A stretch of 30,283 nt of DNA. Origin: Cyanophora paradoxa. Taxonomy: Eukaryota; Glaucocystophyceae; Cyanophorales; Cyanophoraceae. Positions 9,641 to 20,200 of the stretch are shown in pieces. The stretch covers positions 1-30,283 of the forward strand of contig QPMI01000410.1 of assembly GCA_004431415.1 (NCBI GenBank). Direction: 5' to 3'. Numbering within the stretch: position 1 is the stretch's first letter; each line of letters starts with the position of its first letter. The notes under the pieces were generated by a model, which saw only the letters and a program-made list of their open reading frames with translations, had not been told where the DNA came from and did no database searches. The position numbers and the translations under genes were made by a program.

Positions 9641-12540
9641 CATGCAAGGCATAGACGAAGCCCGGGCACTGCAGGAGCAGGCGCCGGAAATCGTGCGGGA
9701 GACCGTTGATCCCGTCGATAACCTTCGCGATCGGGACCGGGCGTTCAGGCGGCCGTCGGGCGCGCCATCCGGGGACTCCGGGACTGCGAGGTCCGTGGGC
9801 GGTCGGGGCCGTAGCCCACGAGTTCGTCAGGCTCAGGAGCCTGGAAGTGCAGCGCGGCGCGCTGCTTGCTGGAGCGGGCGTGGAGCCCCTCGGAGCGGCT
9901 CGTCGGAGCGGCGGAGGACTTGCGATCCGCTCCGTCGACGACTGGCGTCGGCTCGCTGCTGGCAGCGGCGGAGGCCAAGGCGCGCTCGGCGATGGCCCGC
10001 GGCTGCAGTGCAGCGCGCGTCGCGAAGTCATCCTCATCGTCACCATCGCCGTAGATACGGAGAATGGCGCGGTGGGCGGGGCGGCAGCGGCCCTCGGCTG
10101 TGGCCTCCTGGGCGAGGCCAATGAGGCGCAGCAGTTCAGCTTCAATGCGGTCGAACTGCTCCATGCCCGGGTAATTTGCGGCCCACACCGTCGCAGCGGC
10201 GTTCCGTGCCGCCCAAGAGGCGCCGCTCGGCAAGGTGGTGCCGGTGAGATCATGGCCCGCGGCCGTGGCAATCTCATCGAGCATTTCAGACAAGACGGCC
10301 GGCTGGGCATTGCGCTCGAGCAGGAGCCGCAGCCGCGCGCGCCAGTTCTTGGCGGCCTGGTAGTGGGCACTGCCACATTCTCGTCCGTGGCCGGCGGGGC
10401 CTGGCCGGAGCTCGAGCTGGCCGCGGACCCGCAGGCGGTACATGAGGCCGTGCGGCCAGTAATAGCCGTGCGGGCCGGCGATTTGCGGCAAGAGTGGGGG
10501 CGGCGGCAACCCCCAGCCGGGTACGCGCGGCGGGGGCGGGCCCATCGACGCCGGGTACGGGTACGGGAACGGCGCGGGGGCCAATTCCGCGGTGGACTGG
10601 GCAGCAACGCGGGCGCGCTTGCTGCGGCGCTCAGCCTCGGCGAGGAGGCGCTGGCGCGTGTCCTCGGCCGGGTCCGGCTCGAACTCAAGGCCATGCTGGC
10701 GGGCATAGGCAGTGAATTCGGCGTCGTCCATGTCGGCCAGGTCGAGGGACTCAGGTCCCGTAGACGAGGCGCTGGGCACGGTGCCGCGAACGGTCACGCG
10801 ACTGCCCTGCAGGATACGCGGCCGCTCGCGGCGCTGGCCGGTGGCGCCCGCGGCTGCGTGCGCGTCGGGGCAGGCGAGCTCGACGACTCCTGCCGGGGCG
10901 ACTCGGTGCGCTCGCGGGAAGCGGCGGCCTCGCGGCTCTGGCGGCGCCCGCGGCGGTCGCGGGAGCGCTCGCGCTTTGGCTCGCTCTTCTTCCTCGAGGG
11001 CGAGGGCGTGGCCGAGCGCTTGGGGGCAGGGCTGGGCTCGCGGGAGCCAGAGCCCGTGGTGCCCGAGGCAGAGGACGATGCCGCAGCTTCGCCGGGGCGG
11101 CCGCTGCCACGGCGTGGTCGGCCTGCTGCTGGGCGCGCAAGCTCGGGGCAGATCCTCTGCCGTGTACCCGTTCCAGTTCTGGAGCAGCTCGGCGCGCAGC
11201 CGGTAGTGGAACGGCGTGATTGCCGCCACCGTGTCGCCGAGGTCGCTGGCCTCGGGGGCGCAGGGAACGGCGCCGCGCCTTGCTGGGCGACAGTGTCCAG
11301 GGCAGGGGCGGGATAGAGGTCGGAGACCATAATCCGCTTCGCCTTCACGCCCGTGAAGATGGGCCAGAGGACGTCATTGATCTTCTGAACCCAGTTCAGG
11401 AGAGCCGAGGCGATGGGCTCCTGGCCCGCGAGCGTCGCGCCAGCAACGAGGTGCCTGGCGGCCCACGTATCGCGCTCGACGTGGCAGTACTGGCGCATGC
11501 CGTGCGCCGCTACCCGAGCGGGCAGGATGCGCTCAAGGCGGCGGACGGAGAGGAGGGGCTCGTCCTCCTGCTCGTACTTGGCGAGAACAGCGCGCAGCTG
11601 CTTCGTCGCCGGCAGGCCCCAGATCTGCAGCAGGGCGTCCGAGAGGCGCTTGCTGGCGTCTGCCGCGTTGTCCAGCCAGGACGTATGCGTGGCGTTGGGG
11701 CGCGGCAGGTCTGGCATCGAGAGCCAGAACGCCGTTGTCAGCGGGAGCTGAGAGGCGATGACGAGAGCTGCGGTCTCGTCAATCGACTCGCCGAGCTGGC
11801 CGCTCTTGAGGTGCTGCAGGACGGCGTAAAGCTCGTCGCCGTCAGCGGAACGTGCATGGGCCCCAGCTGCTGCCTCGGCCGCGGAACGAGTGGCCGGGTC
11901 GGCGCGGTAGCAGGTGGACCACATGAACTCGTATATGGCCGTCGGCCCCACAATGTGCATTTGGGGTTGAATCCCTTGGTCGGCGCGGGCCGGGGCTGGT
12001 CGGGCAGCTCGTGCCCCAGCACCCAGGCAGCCATGCTGTTCACATACCCCGCAAGCAGGGATGCGACGAACTCCCGGGGCGGCAACGGGGACCACGTGGG
12101 TCCGTGCTTCTGCACGCCCGGGCAGACAACCGGGTACTTCCGGTGCCCGCGGTCCTTCGGATCGACGAGCGGGCGGGCCGCTCGAATCCGAGCACGAACA
12201 CGCGCCGAGGGAGGCGGTCGTACTGGCGACGCGCCTCGGAGGGCGGGGCGTGCTGCATGGCCACGTGGGCAGGACCAAGCGAGCAGCGCGTGGCATTCGT
12301 GCCGACGGGATCGCCCATGACATCGACGTTGTTCACGTCGAGCTCAGTGCTCACGTGCTTCTCGCCCGTCTGGATCGGGGTGCCTGGCAGGAGGCCGCGG
12401 ACCCGGGCATCGGGCTGGGCGACGCCACGGATGCCGAAGCCCCTGCCGAAGCGGGGCTCGTGGAACACGACCAAGCGCTGCCCACGCTTGGCGCGGTTGA
12501 CCCCGATGGGCGCCTCGAACGTGTGCGGGCGAGCGAGGTA
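9641..12540 (-). CDS. Unrecognised polyprotein module Y (between nested element and protease)
   Basis: About 2.9 kb of minus-strand coding sequence, mainly 12540-12000 and 12115-11738 in shifting frames, 12323-10794 for its middle, and 11229-9745. Features in sense order: KRGQRLVVFHEPRFGRGFG near 12450-12500; a helical, domain-like segment around 11300-11850 (for example ALLQIWGLPATKQL and LLNWVQKINDVLWPIF); an Arg/Ser-rich stretch near 10880-10990; an acidic DLADMDDAEF; a Pro/Tyr-rich FPYPYPASMGPPPP near 10540-10580; and the helical segment MEQFDRIEAELLRLIG. It runs straight into the protease. No family is recognised. It could be extra structural Gag-like sequence or a captured gene. Coding status is supported by long overlapping frames and by frame continuity across the nested insertion. 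Confidence 0.7.
12535..12540. repeat. Target-site duplication of the nested element, left copy (GAGGTA)
   Basis: GAGGTA lies immediately left of the nested element and is repeated at 17280-17285 immediately right of it. Adjacent bases differ, so the duplication is exactly 6 bp. On the minus strand it codes Tyr-Leu on both sides. Confidence 0.85.
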
Positions 12541-12564
12541 TGCCTTGCAGAAACCTTCTCCGGT

Positions 12565-12790
12565 GTAAATTTGACACAGAATCGCACAGAAAAGCACAGC
12601 ATAGCACGGGAAAGCACGGCATAGCACAGAAAAGCACGGAAGAACACAGGAAAGCACAGGTTGCACAGAAAAGCACAAGGAAGGCACAGGTCGGCATGGG
12701 TGGGCACAGGCTGACATGGGTAGGCACAGGGAACATGGGTAAACATGGGTGAACATGGGTAAACAGCGATTGCACGGGTAAACACAGGAG
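12565..12790 (+). repeat. Left subterminal repeat array of the nested element
   Basis: Short irregular repeats built from GCACAGNNAA and ACATGGGTNA-type units, about 10-12 bases each. The first half is dominated by GCACAG-type and the second by ACATGGGT-type units. They resemble the array at 17065-17260 and lie in the same orientation, not inverted. Confidence 0.75.
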
Positions 12791-12849
12791 TATAATTTAT
12801 TAATTGAAGATGTTTATTAGAATAAATCTACATAATTATAATTTTAATT

Positions 12850-13080
12850 TGCGCGGTGGGCGCCGGCGCGCCTCCGGGCCGGGCACGAGGCGTACTGCAA
12901 GGCCGGGCAGCAGCAGACGGCGGCGGGCCGGCTCGCGGGATGCGCCGGAGGCGCGGCGGGCGGCGGCACGGCTCGCCCAGTCGGGGCGGACGCGTGCTGG
13001 ACGGCGTTGCAGCGTGGTCGGCAGTGGCGCGGCTCGCGGGACGGAGCTGCGGCGTGGCAGGCAGCGGCGTTGCTCTCTCC
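12850..13080. repeat. GC-rich repeat, inverted relative to 13430-13910
   Basis: GC-rich blocks such as GGCTCGCGGGA, GCGGCGGGCGGCGGC and GGCTCGCCCAGTC are the reverse complement of units in the plus-strand array at 13430-13910. The two blocks could pair as a large imperfect foldback. No coding signal was recognised. Confidence 0.55.
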
Positions 13081-13283
13081 GCACAGCGCCAATGCAGCTA
13101 TTGTTAACGTTGTATGCCATGGGCAGCTTGTTTTAGCTAAAGCTAGTTTTGCATGCCAGGGGAAATTTTCCAAGCTCTCTCTCTTCTCTTTTAGCTCAGC
13201 CCATGTACATGCTTGTTGCTTCGAATTCGCTGCCGAACTAACAAACAAGCTTGAGCAAGATCTAGCTATATACATAAATTAAA

Positions 13284-13350
13284 GGCACGTATGAAGAATG
13301 GGCACGCTCCGCCGCCACGGGGTATGAAGAATGGGCACGCTCCGCCGCCG
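13284..13350 (+). repeat. Two tandem copies of a 34-bp unit
   Basis: GTATGAAGAATGGGCACGCT plus CCGCCGCC occurs twice in a row with a 34-base period, inside the nested element just before the GC-rich minisatellite. Confidence 0.8.
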
Positions 13351-13429
13351 CCCGCGGCCGCCGGCGTTCCGCCTTAGCCCTATCTTGCTGCCAAATGCCG
13401 AGAATCCACCCCGCCCCGGCAAGGCGCGA

Positions 13430-13910
13430 GCCACGCCGCAACATGCCGAGCCTGCACTCCGCCCCGTCCGGCGAGCCGCGCCGCCGCCCGCCGCGCCTCC
13501 GCCCCGTACAGCGAGCCGACCGCGGCGCCCCTGCCCCGTCCAGCGAGCCGCGCCGCCGCCCGCCGGGCCTCCGCCCCGTACAGCAAGCCGCACCGGCGCC
13601 CCCTGCGCCGGCGCCCGGCCGGCGCCCCGGCCCGGCCAAGCCACGCAGCTCCGCCCGGCCCCGCCCGGGTGCGGGACTCCTTTCGCGGCGGGTGTCGGCG
13701 GCGGGCGGCGGGGCGGCTCGCTGGGACGGCGGCGCAGCGGGCGGCGACGCGGCTTGCCGGCCGCCGCCCCGTTCCGCGAGCCGCCCCGCTGCCCGCTGCG
13801 CCGCCGCTCCGTCCCGCGAGCCGCGCCGCCGCCCGCCGCGCCGCCGCCCCGTCCCGCGAGCCGTGCCGCCGCCGTCCGCTGCTGCCCGTGCGGCGAGCCG
13901 CGCCGCCGAA
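13430..13910 (+). repeat. GC-rich minisatellite of the nested element
   Basis: Repeats of roughly 30-45 bases share CCGCCCCGT, then a CGCGAGCC or CAGCGAGCC core, then GCGCCGCCGCCCGCC. Spacing and sequence vary. Long open frames over it arise from composition and are not taken as genes. Confidence 0.7.
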
Positions 13911-13929
13911 GGCCGCGCCGGGTTACGTC

Positions 13930-16900
13930 CTGCGCATCGTCAGCTATGCATTCGCGCGCCGCTGGCCCCAAGCTATGCTTGGGAGGCGCACCCGAGACAA
14001 CCGCCAATCGGGAGTTCGGCGTCGTTCCGCGCGCACGCAGCGCCCGGCGAGTCCAGACCCACATGCACTGCGGGCCGGGCCCATCTTAGAGGAACGCTTC
14101 GCGCATGGAAGCGTGCGAGAGCTCGAAGTCAGCGGCGGCCAGCGTGCCGCCCAACCGTCGACGCGTTGAACGCTCCTAACAGGCCGCGGGTCAGAGACGG
14201 CGATCTGCGGGCGTGAGTGAGACGTACGGCGAGTAACCGGACAGGTAGGCGAGGAACTTGGCGAGCACGGCGAGTACGGGCGGTTGGGAACAAGCAAGTC
14301 AGCGCGCGGGGCGCGCGGATGCAGTCAAGGCGGAGGCCAGTCCTGCGGCAACACCCTCTGGCTGGCGAAATAGCCGCGCGCTGCGTGCCACGAGCGGCCG
14401 CCAAGTCTGCGAGGTGCGAAGCGCATCTGGCCCGAGCACGAAGGGAGCTGGAGTGGAAGCTGAGGAGCTGCAGACTCTGCACTGCAGCCAGCCGAGCGAA
14501 CTTGAGGCCAAGGGCGCAAGCGCAGCAGCTGCAGCTGGCACCGCTGGGTATCGTCCGTAAAAAAAAGGGGGGGGAAGGAATGACGGCCATTATCGTCGAA
14601 TTTCCTTGAAAAATGCATTTCGGGCTGCTACATGTGCGAACAGTGAAGCGAATGCTTCGTTTGGTTGTATTTAGGCACATAGTAATTGTTTCAGCACTAA
14701 GCTGTGACTCTTGACCCTCTGAACGCACTCTCTTGTGGCTGAAATCAAGGGGGGGCAAAAAAGTGAAAATGACCAAATCAGTCTCTGCAGAAGCGCATCC
14801 ATATGATCTCAAGCACTCCTGAAGTAAGGTATTGATTATATGAGTGATTTAAAGCCGCTTTCGGAAGGCCCAATACGAGTTTTCGCTGAGATCATGCAGG
14901 GGCCATGGTTGAAACATGCAATGCTCTCACGGGTTGCCAGCATCGACTCAAGACACGCTAAATACCTCTTTAGAAAGCCCTTAACTTCCAGATTACAGGA
15001 ATAAATTTTTTGTCCGGTCTGCCGATTCCCGGAACGTCGGTGCACCTTCATGTGTCTCACTGAGCACATCATGAGCACAGTCTGGTGACTTGATGAACAG
15101 CTCATCTTCTCTTCAGTACTGAAAGAAGTCATTCCTGGAATTGCTGATTACCGTCAAAATGAAGTCGTCAAAGCTTTCGAGGGTCCTCTCTCTGATTTTG
15201 AAACAATCCGAGTTTAGATCTAAAGCCATTAGGCGCTAGCACCTTTTTTTGCCAAGGGGGGGCCTGTGACTCATTAAGCTGCACGAGCACCAGCAATGCG
15301 TGCCACGTCATGAACTGCTCCTTATAGAGAGGGTTCGATGCATTGGAAGGCGGATCGAAGCGAGGAACGCACATGACCAGACCTAGGCCTAGGCCTAGGC
15401 GGTCTCCAAGGGAATTCGTTGTCGTACCCCGGGTCCCAACTTGCCGACCGGCGACCGGCCGCGGTGACTGCGTCGGCTGGCCCTCGCGGCGGCAGACGGC
15501 CTTGCCAGATAGTTGCAACTCCTGGCAGCACGGCGGCTCGGTGCGTCGGTTCTGGGCTTCGCCGCGCAGCCGGACTCCCTGACTCTGCGAACAGGCCGAG
15601 CAGCGGTGCTGTTGCCGCAGCGAACGCGGCCACTTTGAGAGAGAACGATGCACCTCTTGCGCCTTGAGGCTCTCGCCCGGCTCGTGCTGGGTCTGATTTC
15701 AAACGCAGACTGTCGCTGCCCCTGCTGCTGGGTTCGGCCGCGGCCGCGAACGCTCTCGAACGCGTCGTTTTCGACCTCCTTCCTCCCTTAATCTCTACTC
15801 GTTGCCCGGCCGCCGCCGGTCAGCTTATGTTGCTTTGACAGGCCCGCGCAGAAAGGCGAGGCCCCTGCCGATGCGAAGCAAGGTGTTTCTGGTTTCCGTC
15901 TGTTTCCTTCGATCGCTCATCCCGCTTGCATGTCAGGGAACACGCACGACCGAGCCCCGCGAGCACGGCCAAGTGGCGGCCGCGACTTGCTCGCTGGCAC
16001 TCTTGGCGGCCGGGCGGGAAGCGGTCCCGCTGGTCAAGAAACCTCGCGGACGATGCTAACGCACGAGCCTCGCTAACACGGCGCGCTTCGCCCGGTTCCG
16101 GGTCCTGTCTCTTCCAACACTCGCAGCTCGCCTGGCTCCTTCTCCGCAGGCTAGGTGCTCGTTCTTGTTTCCGCTACTCTCGCCTTGATCTTGTTCTGAC
16201 ACCGGGGACGCGCGCAGCGCAGCGGGTGCCGTTCACGCGCGGCCAGCATCTCGCACTTCTTGCTGCGGGAGCTCGGACGGGTGCGGTCTTTTCGCAGGCG
16301 CGCGTTCTTCTCCTCTTTCGCTTGACGCTCCGAGCGCAGCGAGCGCCTCGTCCTCGCCCTCGGCTACGGGCGGGGATGGTGCCGCTGTCACTCCGGATCC
16401 GTTCTTCTGCCACTTCTCTTTGCCGAGGTGCACAGCCGCGCGCGCGCATGCCAACCTTGTCTCTTTCTGTTCGAGCGTTCGCTGACCGCGACGCGCACAG
16501 CGCAACGAGCGCCGCGAGGTGCCGCATGACCTTGTGCGGGTTGCATCACTTTACGTCTGAGCCGGTCTGCTAGCGCTGCTCCCTCTACTTGCCGAGGCGC
16601 ACAGCTCGTTTTTGACACTCGCGTGCTCGCAGCGACCAGCGATTGTCCTGCTAGCAGGGCAGCGGGTCAGGAGCTCGCTGTTTTCGGGAGTATGGCTCAG
16701 AGGTAGGGGGCAGCAGCTGCAACTCGTTTTCTCAATGCTAGCTATTGATAGGGCTGCGCTGCCTTCGCGCACATGCATTTTTTGCTGGCAATGCGTTTTC
16801 TGTATGACTGCTTTCTGCATATAAGTAGTGGTGGGAGCTTCGGAGAGCAGCGGCCCTGCCCGGGCTTTCGAAGCCTGCGCATGCGCATCCCCATATGCAG

Positions 16901-17060
16901 GGTGCCCTCGGACCGGGGCCGGCGCCGGCGCCCTGGCCTGGTCCAGGCCGCGGCCGGCCACGGCCGGCCCCGACTAATTTGATTTCTCGAAGTTGAGATA
17001 ATTTTGAGTTAACTTTAATTATAATAATAATTTTGATTTTTCATGCAGAATATTAATATC
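13930..17060. other. Non-coding interior of the nested element
   Basis: No protein family or RNA gene was recognised. Notable items are a purine run AAAAAAGGGGGGGGAAGG at 14560-14577, three tandem CCTAGG units at 15380-15400, a GGCCGGCGCCGG-rich palindromic block at 16915-16972 and a following AT-rich stretch at 16975-17060. Scattered open frames lack domain features. Confidence 0.5.
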
Positions 17061-17064
17061 CGTA

Positions 17065-17260
17065 AAACACAGGGTTGCACAGAACACACAGGGTTGCACG
17101 GTTAAACACAGGTCTACATGGATAAACGCCGGTTTGCATGGGTAAACACAGGCAACATGGGTAGGCACAGGTGGACACGGGTAGGCACAGGTTTACATGG
17201 GTGGGCACAGGTGGACACAGGTCGACACAGGTCGACACAGATTGCACCAGATTGCACAGG
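17065..17260 (+). repeat. Right subterminal repeat array of the nested element
   Basis: Units such as ACACAGGT, GGTGGACACGGGTA, TTTACATGGGT and GGTCGACACAG repeat irregularly every 10-12 bases. The array stops a few bases short of the right inverted repeat. The same unit types in the same orientation lie beside the left inverted repeat. Confidence 0.75.
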
Positions 17261-17279
17261 AGAAGGTTTCGGCAACCTA

Positions 17280-17285
17280 GAGGTA
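17280..17285. repeat. Target-site duplication of the nested element, right copy (GAGGTA)
   Basis: Identical to 12535-12540 and directly outside the right inverted repeat. Confidence 0.85.
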
Positions 17286-20200
17286 CGCAAACGCCTGGCG
17301 GCACGTGTGGTGCAGGGCGGTGTTCAGCACCGAGTAGGCGCGCGTGATCGGCCCATCGAGGCGGTTTGCGGGAGTGGGCTCCGACGCGACCCACTGCATG
17401 ATGGACTCGTCGAGCCCCATCATCGCCGCGACGTAGGGCAAGCCCTGAACGTCGGTGCCTTGCATGGACGTCGGTGCCGGTGGCACGGGCGGGCCATACA
17501 ACATTACCGCGGCGGGGATGCCGCGGTTATGGCCCTCGACGTTTGCGATGAGCGTGGAGGCAAGGCAGTGCATGGCTGCATCAGCGTCGAGCGCGTTCGG
17601 GTGGAAACGCGTGACGACTGGGGCAGTCGCATTCACGCAGGGCGCGTCGGGCGGCCCGTTCTCGCCGAGGGTGAGCGGCACGAGCCGCGGAATAGCAGCC
17701 CACGGGTACTGCTCGGCCGTCGGATTGCGGGCCGGGCTACCGCCGAGCGGGTCGGGCAGCAGCACGCAGTACTTGTCGCAGTACCGGACGCGCTCGGGCG
17801 TGCCGTCGTACCACGTGCGGGCCCAGCAGCAGGTGCCGCCGGCGTGGCCGTAGCAGTGGAGACCCCGGACGGTCCGGCGACAGGCGCAGCTGAGGAGCTG
17901 GCCATGGGCACGTCGCCCTCAGCGTCGCGATCGGCTTCGCTACGGCGGGCCTCGCCTTCCCAGTTGTCGAGCCACTGCACAAAGGAAGGGAGCGAATTGG
18001 GGCGTTGCCGCCAATTCGGGCCTCGTGGATCTCGCCCAGCAGCCAATTAGCGCCTTCGACGACGGTGTCGTAGCAGCGGTAACTGGTGGCCAGCCACGAA
18101 TCCGAGTCGTCCTTTGCGGCCTCGCGCTGGACGACCTCGGGAATTTCGAGGTTTGCCGGGTACGCCGGGGCGAGCGTACGGACGAGCTCCTCGCACCCCG
18201 GGTGCGAGGCGTTAACCATGTCATAGAAATAGCTAACGTCGTCCGGCAGCTTCTGCTGCTCGCGCGGGACGAAGGGCGTGATGCCCGGTCCGGTGCGACC
18301 GCTGTCTAGGCAGGACAGCATCCAGCGCGCATGGCTGGGGACTGGGGCGACAACCTCAGAGAGGGTCGGGCCCGTGTTGGCGGAAGAGCGCCAGCGTCCC
18401 TCGACATAGTACGGGGGCAGGTGCGACACATGCAGCTCAAAGCGATCTATGAAGAACGCGTCCCAGTGAAGGGCATTCCACTGCGTGGTGTCGGCCGGCA
18501 GGTCCGGCAGCGGCACGAGCAAGCCGGCGCTGGAGGCGGCGAGCTCGAAGGAAGCGACAGCGCGCTTCAGCATGCGAATGTTCGCCGGGTGGCGGTTCGG
18601 CATGACGATTTCCAGCCGCTCCCACTGGGGGCGGTCGGGGTTCTCATGAAACCAGGCGAAGCGGCGCCAGGGCGGCTGGGCCGCTTCAGCTTCGAGCCAG
18701 GAGGCGAGCTCCGGGTCGGGAGCGATGTGCAGCGTGACCGGGTTTTGAGCCGGCTGCAGGCCGCTGTTGGCGAGCCACATGTGCTCGACCTGAGTCGGCC
18801 AACGGCTAGAGGGCTGGGGCAGCCGATGAGCTCGAAGAGGTGGGCGTCAATGCCCGCACGGACAAAGAGCGCGTGCCGCATCCTCTCGCGCGTGTCGTCG
18901 TCGACGCCAGCGCTCTCATCGGACTCCATGGGGTCAGGAGAGGGCGTGCCGGGGCCCTCTTCCGCTTCCCCTTCGCCTCGGCCTCGGCATTTGCCGGCTT
19001 GGCGGGGCGGGCCGGCGGCTGGTGCCGCGGGTGCGAGCGGGCTTGGCGCAGAGGTCGTTTCGTCGACCTTGCCCTTGCCGCGGCCACGGCGGCCGGCGGC
19101 GGCCTCACGCTCGGCGACCTCGCGAGCCATGCGGTCGCTGGTCTGGAGGTCGTCATCGAACTCATCCCAGACCGGACGGTGCGAGCGCTTGGCCGTGAAG
19201 CGGCGGCGTACCTCGCCCAGCATCAAGCGCACGCGGTCGCGCGGCTTTTCGAGCAGAGCAACGGCGCGGACGCCGGACTGCGAGATGCAGTAGCAAACCC
19301 AGGTGAAAATGCTACGGTGCATTTCACCCCAGCGGTTCGCGGCAGAGAACTCGCCGTGGAGGGCGTTCACGAGCCATGAGTACTCGCTCGAGTCACGGAC
19401 GCCGCCAGGGAGCGGGCCACGGCCCTCACGGGGACAGTGCGGGATGCCAGCAGCTCAATGACATCGTAGTCACAGCACCGCCCGCGGCGAGTGATCGGGT
19501 AGGAGCGATCGTAGAACGCTTCAACACTCGGTCCAAGCATGAGGGGGTCGGCATTCGGGAATTCCCGGAACCGGAGCCCTTCGCCGGGGCCGACGGGGCT
19601 GTCTACCACGACCGTGGGGGCGGCGTGATAGGTCCCCAGGCCCATGAGCCAGTCGGAGAACAGCAAGCTGCTGAACTCCGTGGGGCGGCGCAGGTCGAGG
19701 ATCCTGGCCAGGCGGCGCACGGCGACGCGGGGGAGCAACTTGATGGCCCGGAACCCCTCAAGGTCTGAGCCGTGCTGCACCAGCTCGGACAGGTTCACGA
19801 GCGGCGGCTCCCCGGCCATGCAGCGAGCGCGGCGGCTGTTTTGCATGGCGATAACGCGCTCGGGGACGGTGCCCTTGGCGCGCGTGTCGAAGCACGTGGC
19901 TCCGGCAACCTCAGTCAGCCGCTCCGTGTATGTTTGGAACAGCGACAGTGGCGGGGCCACGTCCTTAGGGCTAATCCACGCGAAAAGGCTGCCCTTCTCG
20001 AATCCGAGTGCGCCCGGCAGCACCGTAAGGGTCCGGAAACGGATTATGGCAAGCACAAGCTGCACGCAGTAAGCGTGGAAGTCGGAATCCTCGTCGAGGA
20101 GTTCGCGAGCCGCAGCGAGCGCTGTGCGCATGGCGTGGTAGCCCGTCACGGTACGGGAGACGTTCCCGTCGGGCGTAATGTCGAACCGCGGGTCGCCGTT

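Larger units (their letters stand above)
12541..17279. mobile_element. Nested non-autonomous TIR element, 4.7 kb
   Basis: The ends are imperfect 21-bp inverted repeats: TGCCTTGCAGAAACCTTCTCC on the left, and TAGGTTGCCGAAACCTTCTCC when the right end is read inward. Seventeen of 21 positions match, including 12 continuous bases. A 6-bp duplication flanks it. It interrupts a minus-strand coding frame: the frame before it ends ...CRQAFAYL and the frame after it resumes ARPHTFEA, so excision plus loss of one duplicate joins them in frame. Inside are subterminal repeat arrays, AT-rich patches, GC-rich minisatellites and no recognisable transposase. Six-base duplications occur in only a few DNA transposon groups, and I cannot assign one. 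It would have to be moved by an enzyme supplied in trans. Confidence 0.85.

Noticed and set aside
9706-11316. Long plus-strand open frame of 536 codons over the retrotransposon
   Set aside because: High GC content keeps many frames open. The minus strand here runs continuously into the protease, while the plus frame shows no domain and unnatural composition.
12565-12790. Interstitial telomere repeat
   Set aside because: Units are irregular (GCACAG and ACATGGGT mixtures of 10-12 bases) and do not match TTAGGG or TTTAGGG types.
12541-17279. Nested element acting as a spliceable intron of the retroelement
   Set aside because: In element sense an in-frame TAG comes before the first GT at its start, and no donor/acceptor pair at the borders keeps the frame.
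12541-17279. Polinton/Maverick element, suggested by the 6-bp duplication
   Set aside because: It is far too short, and no polymerase, integrase or capsid gene is visible.
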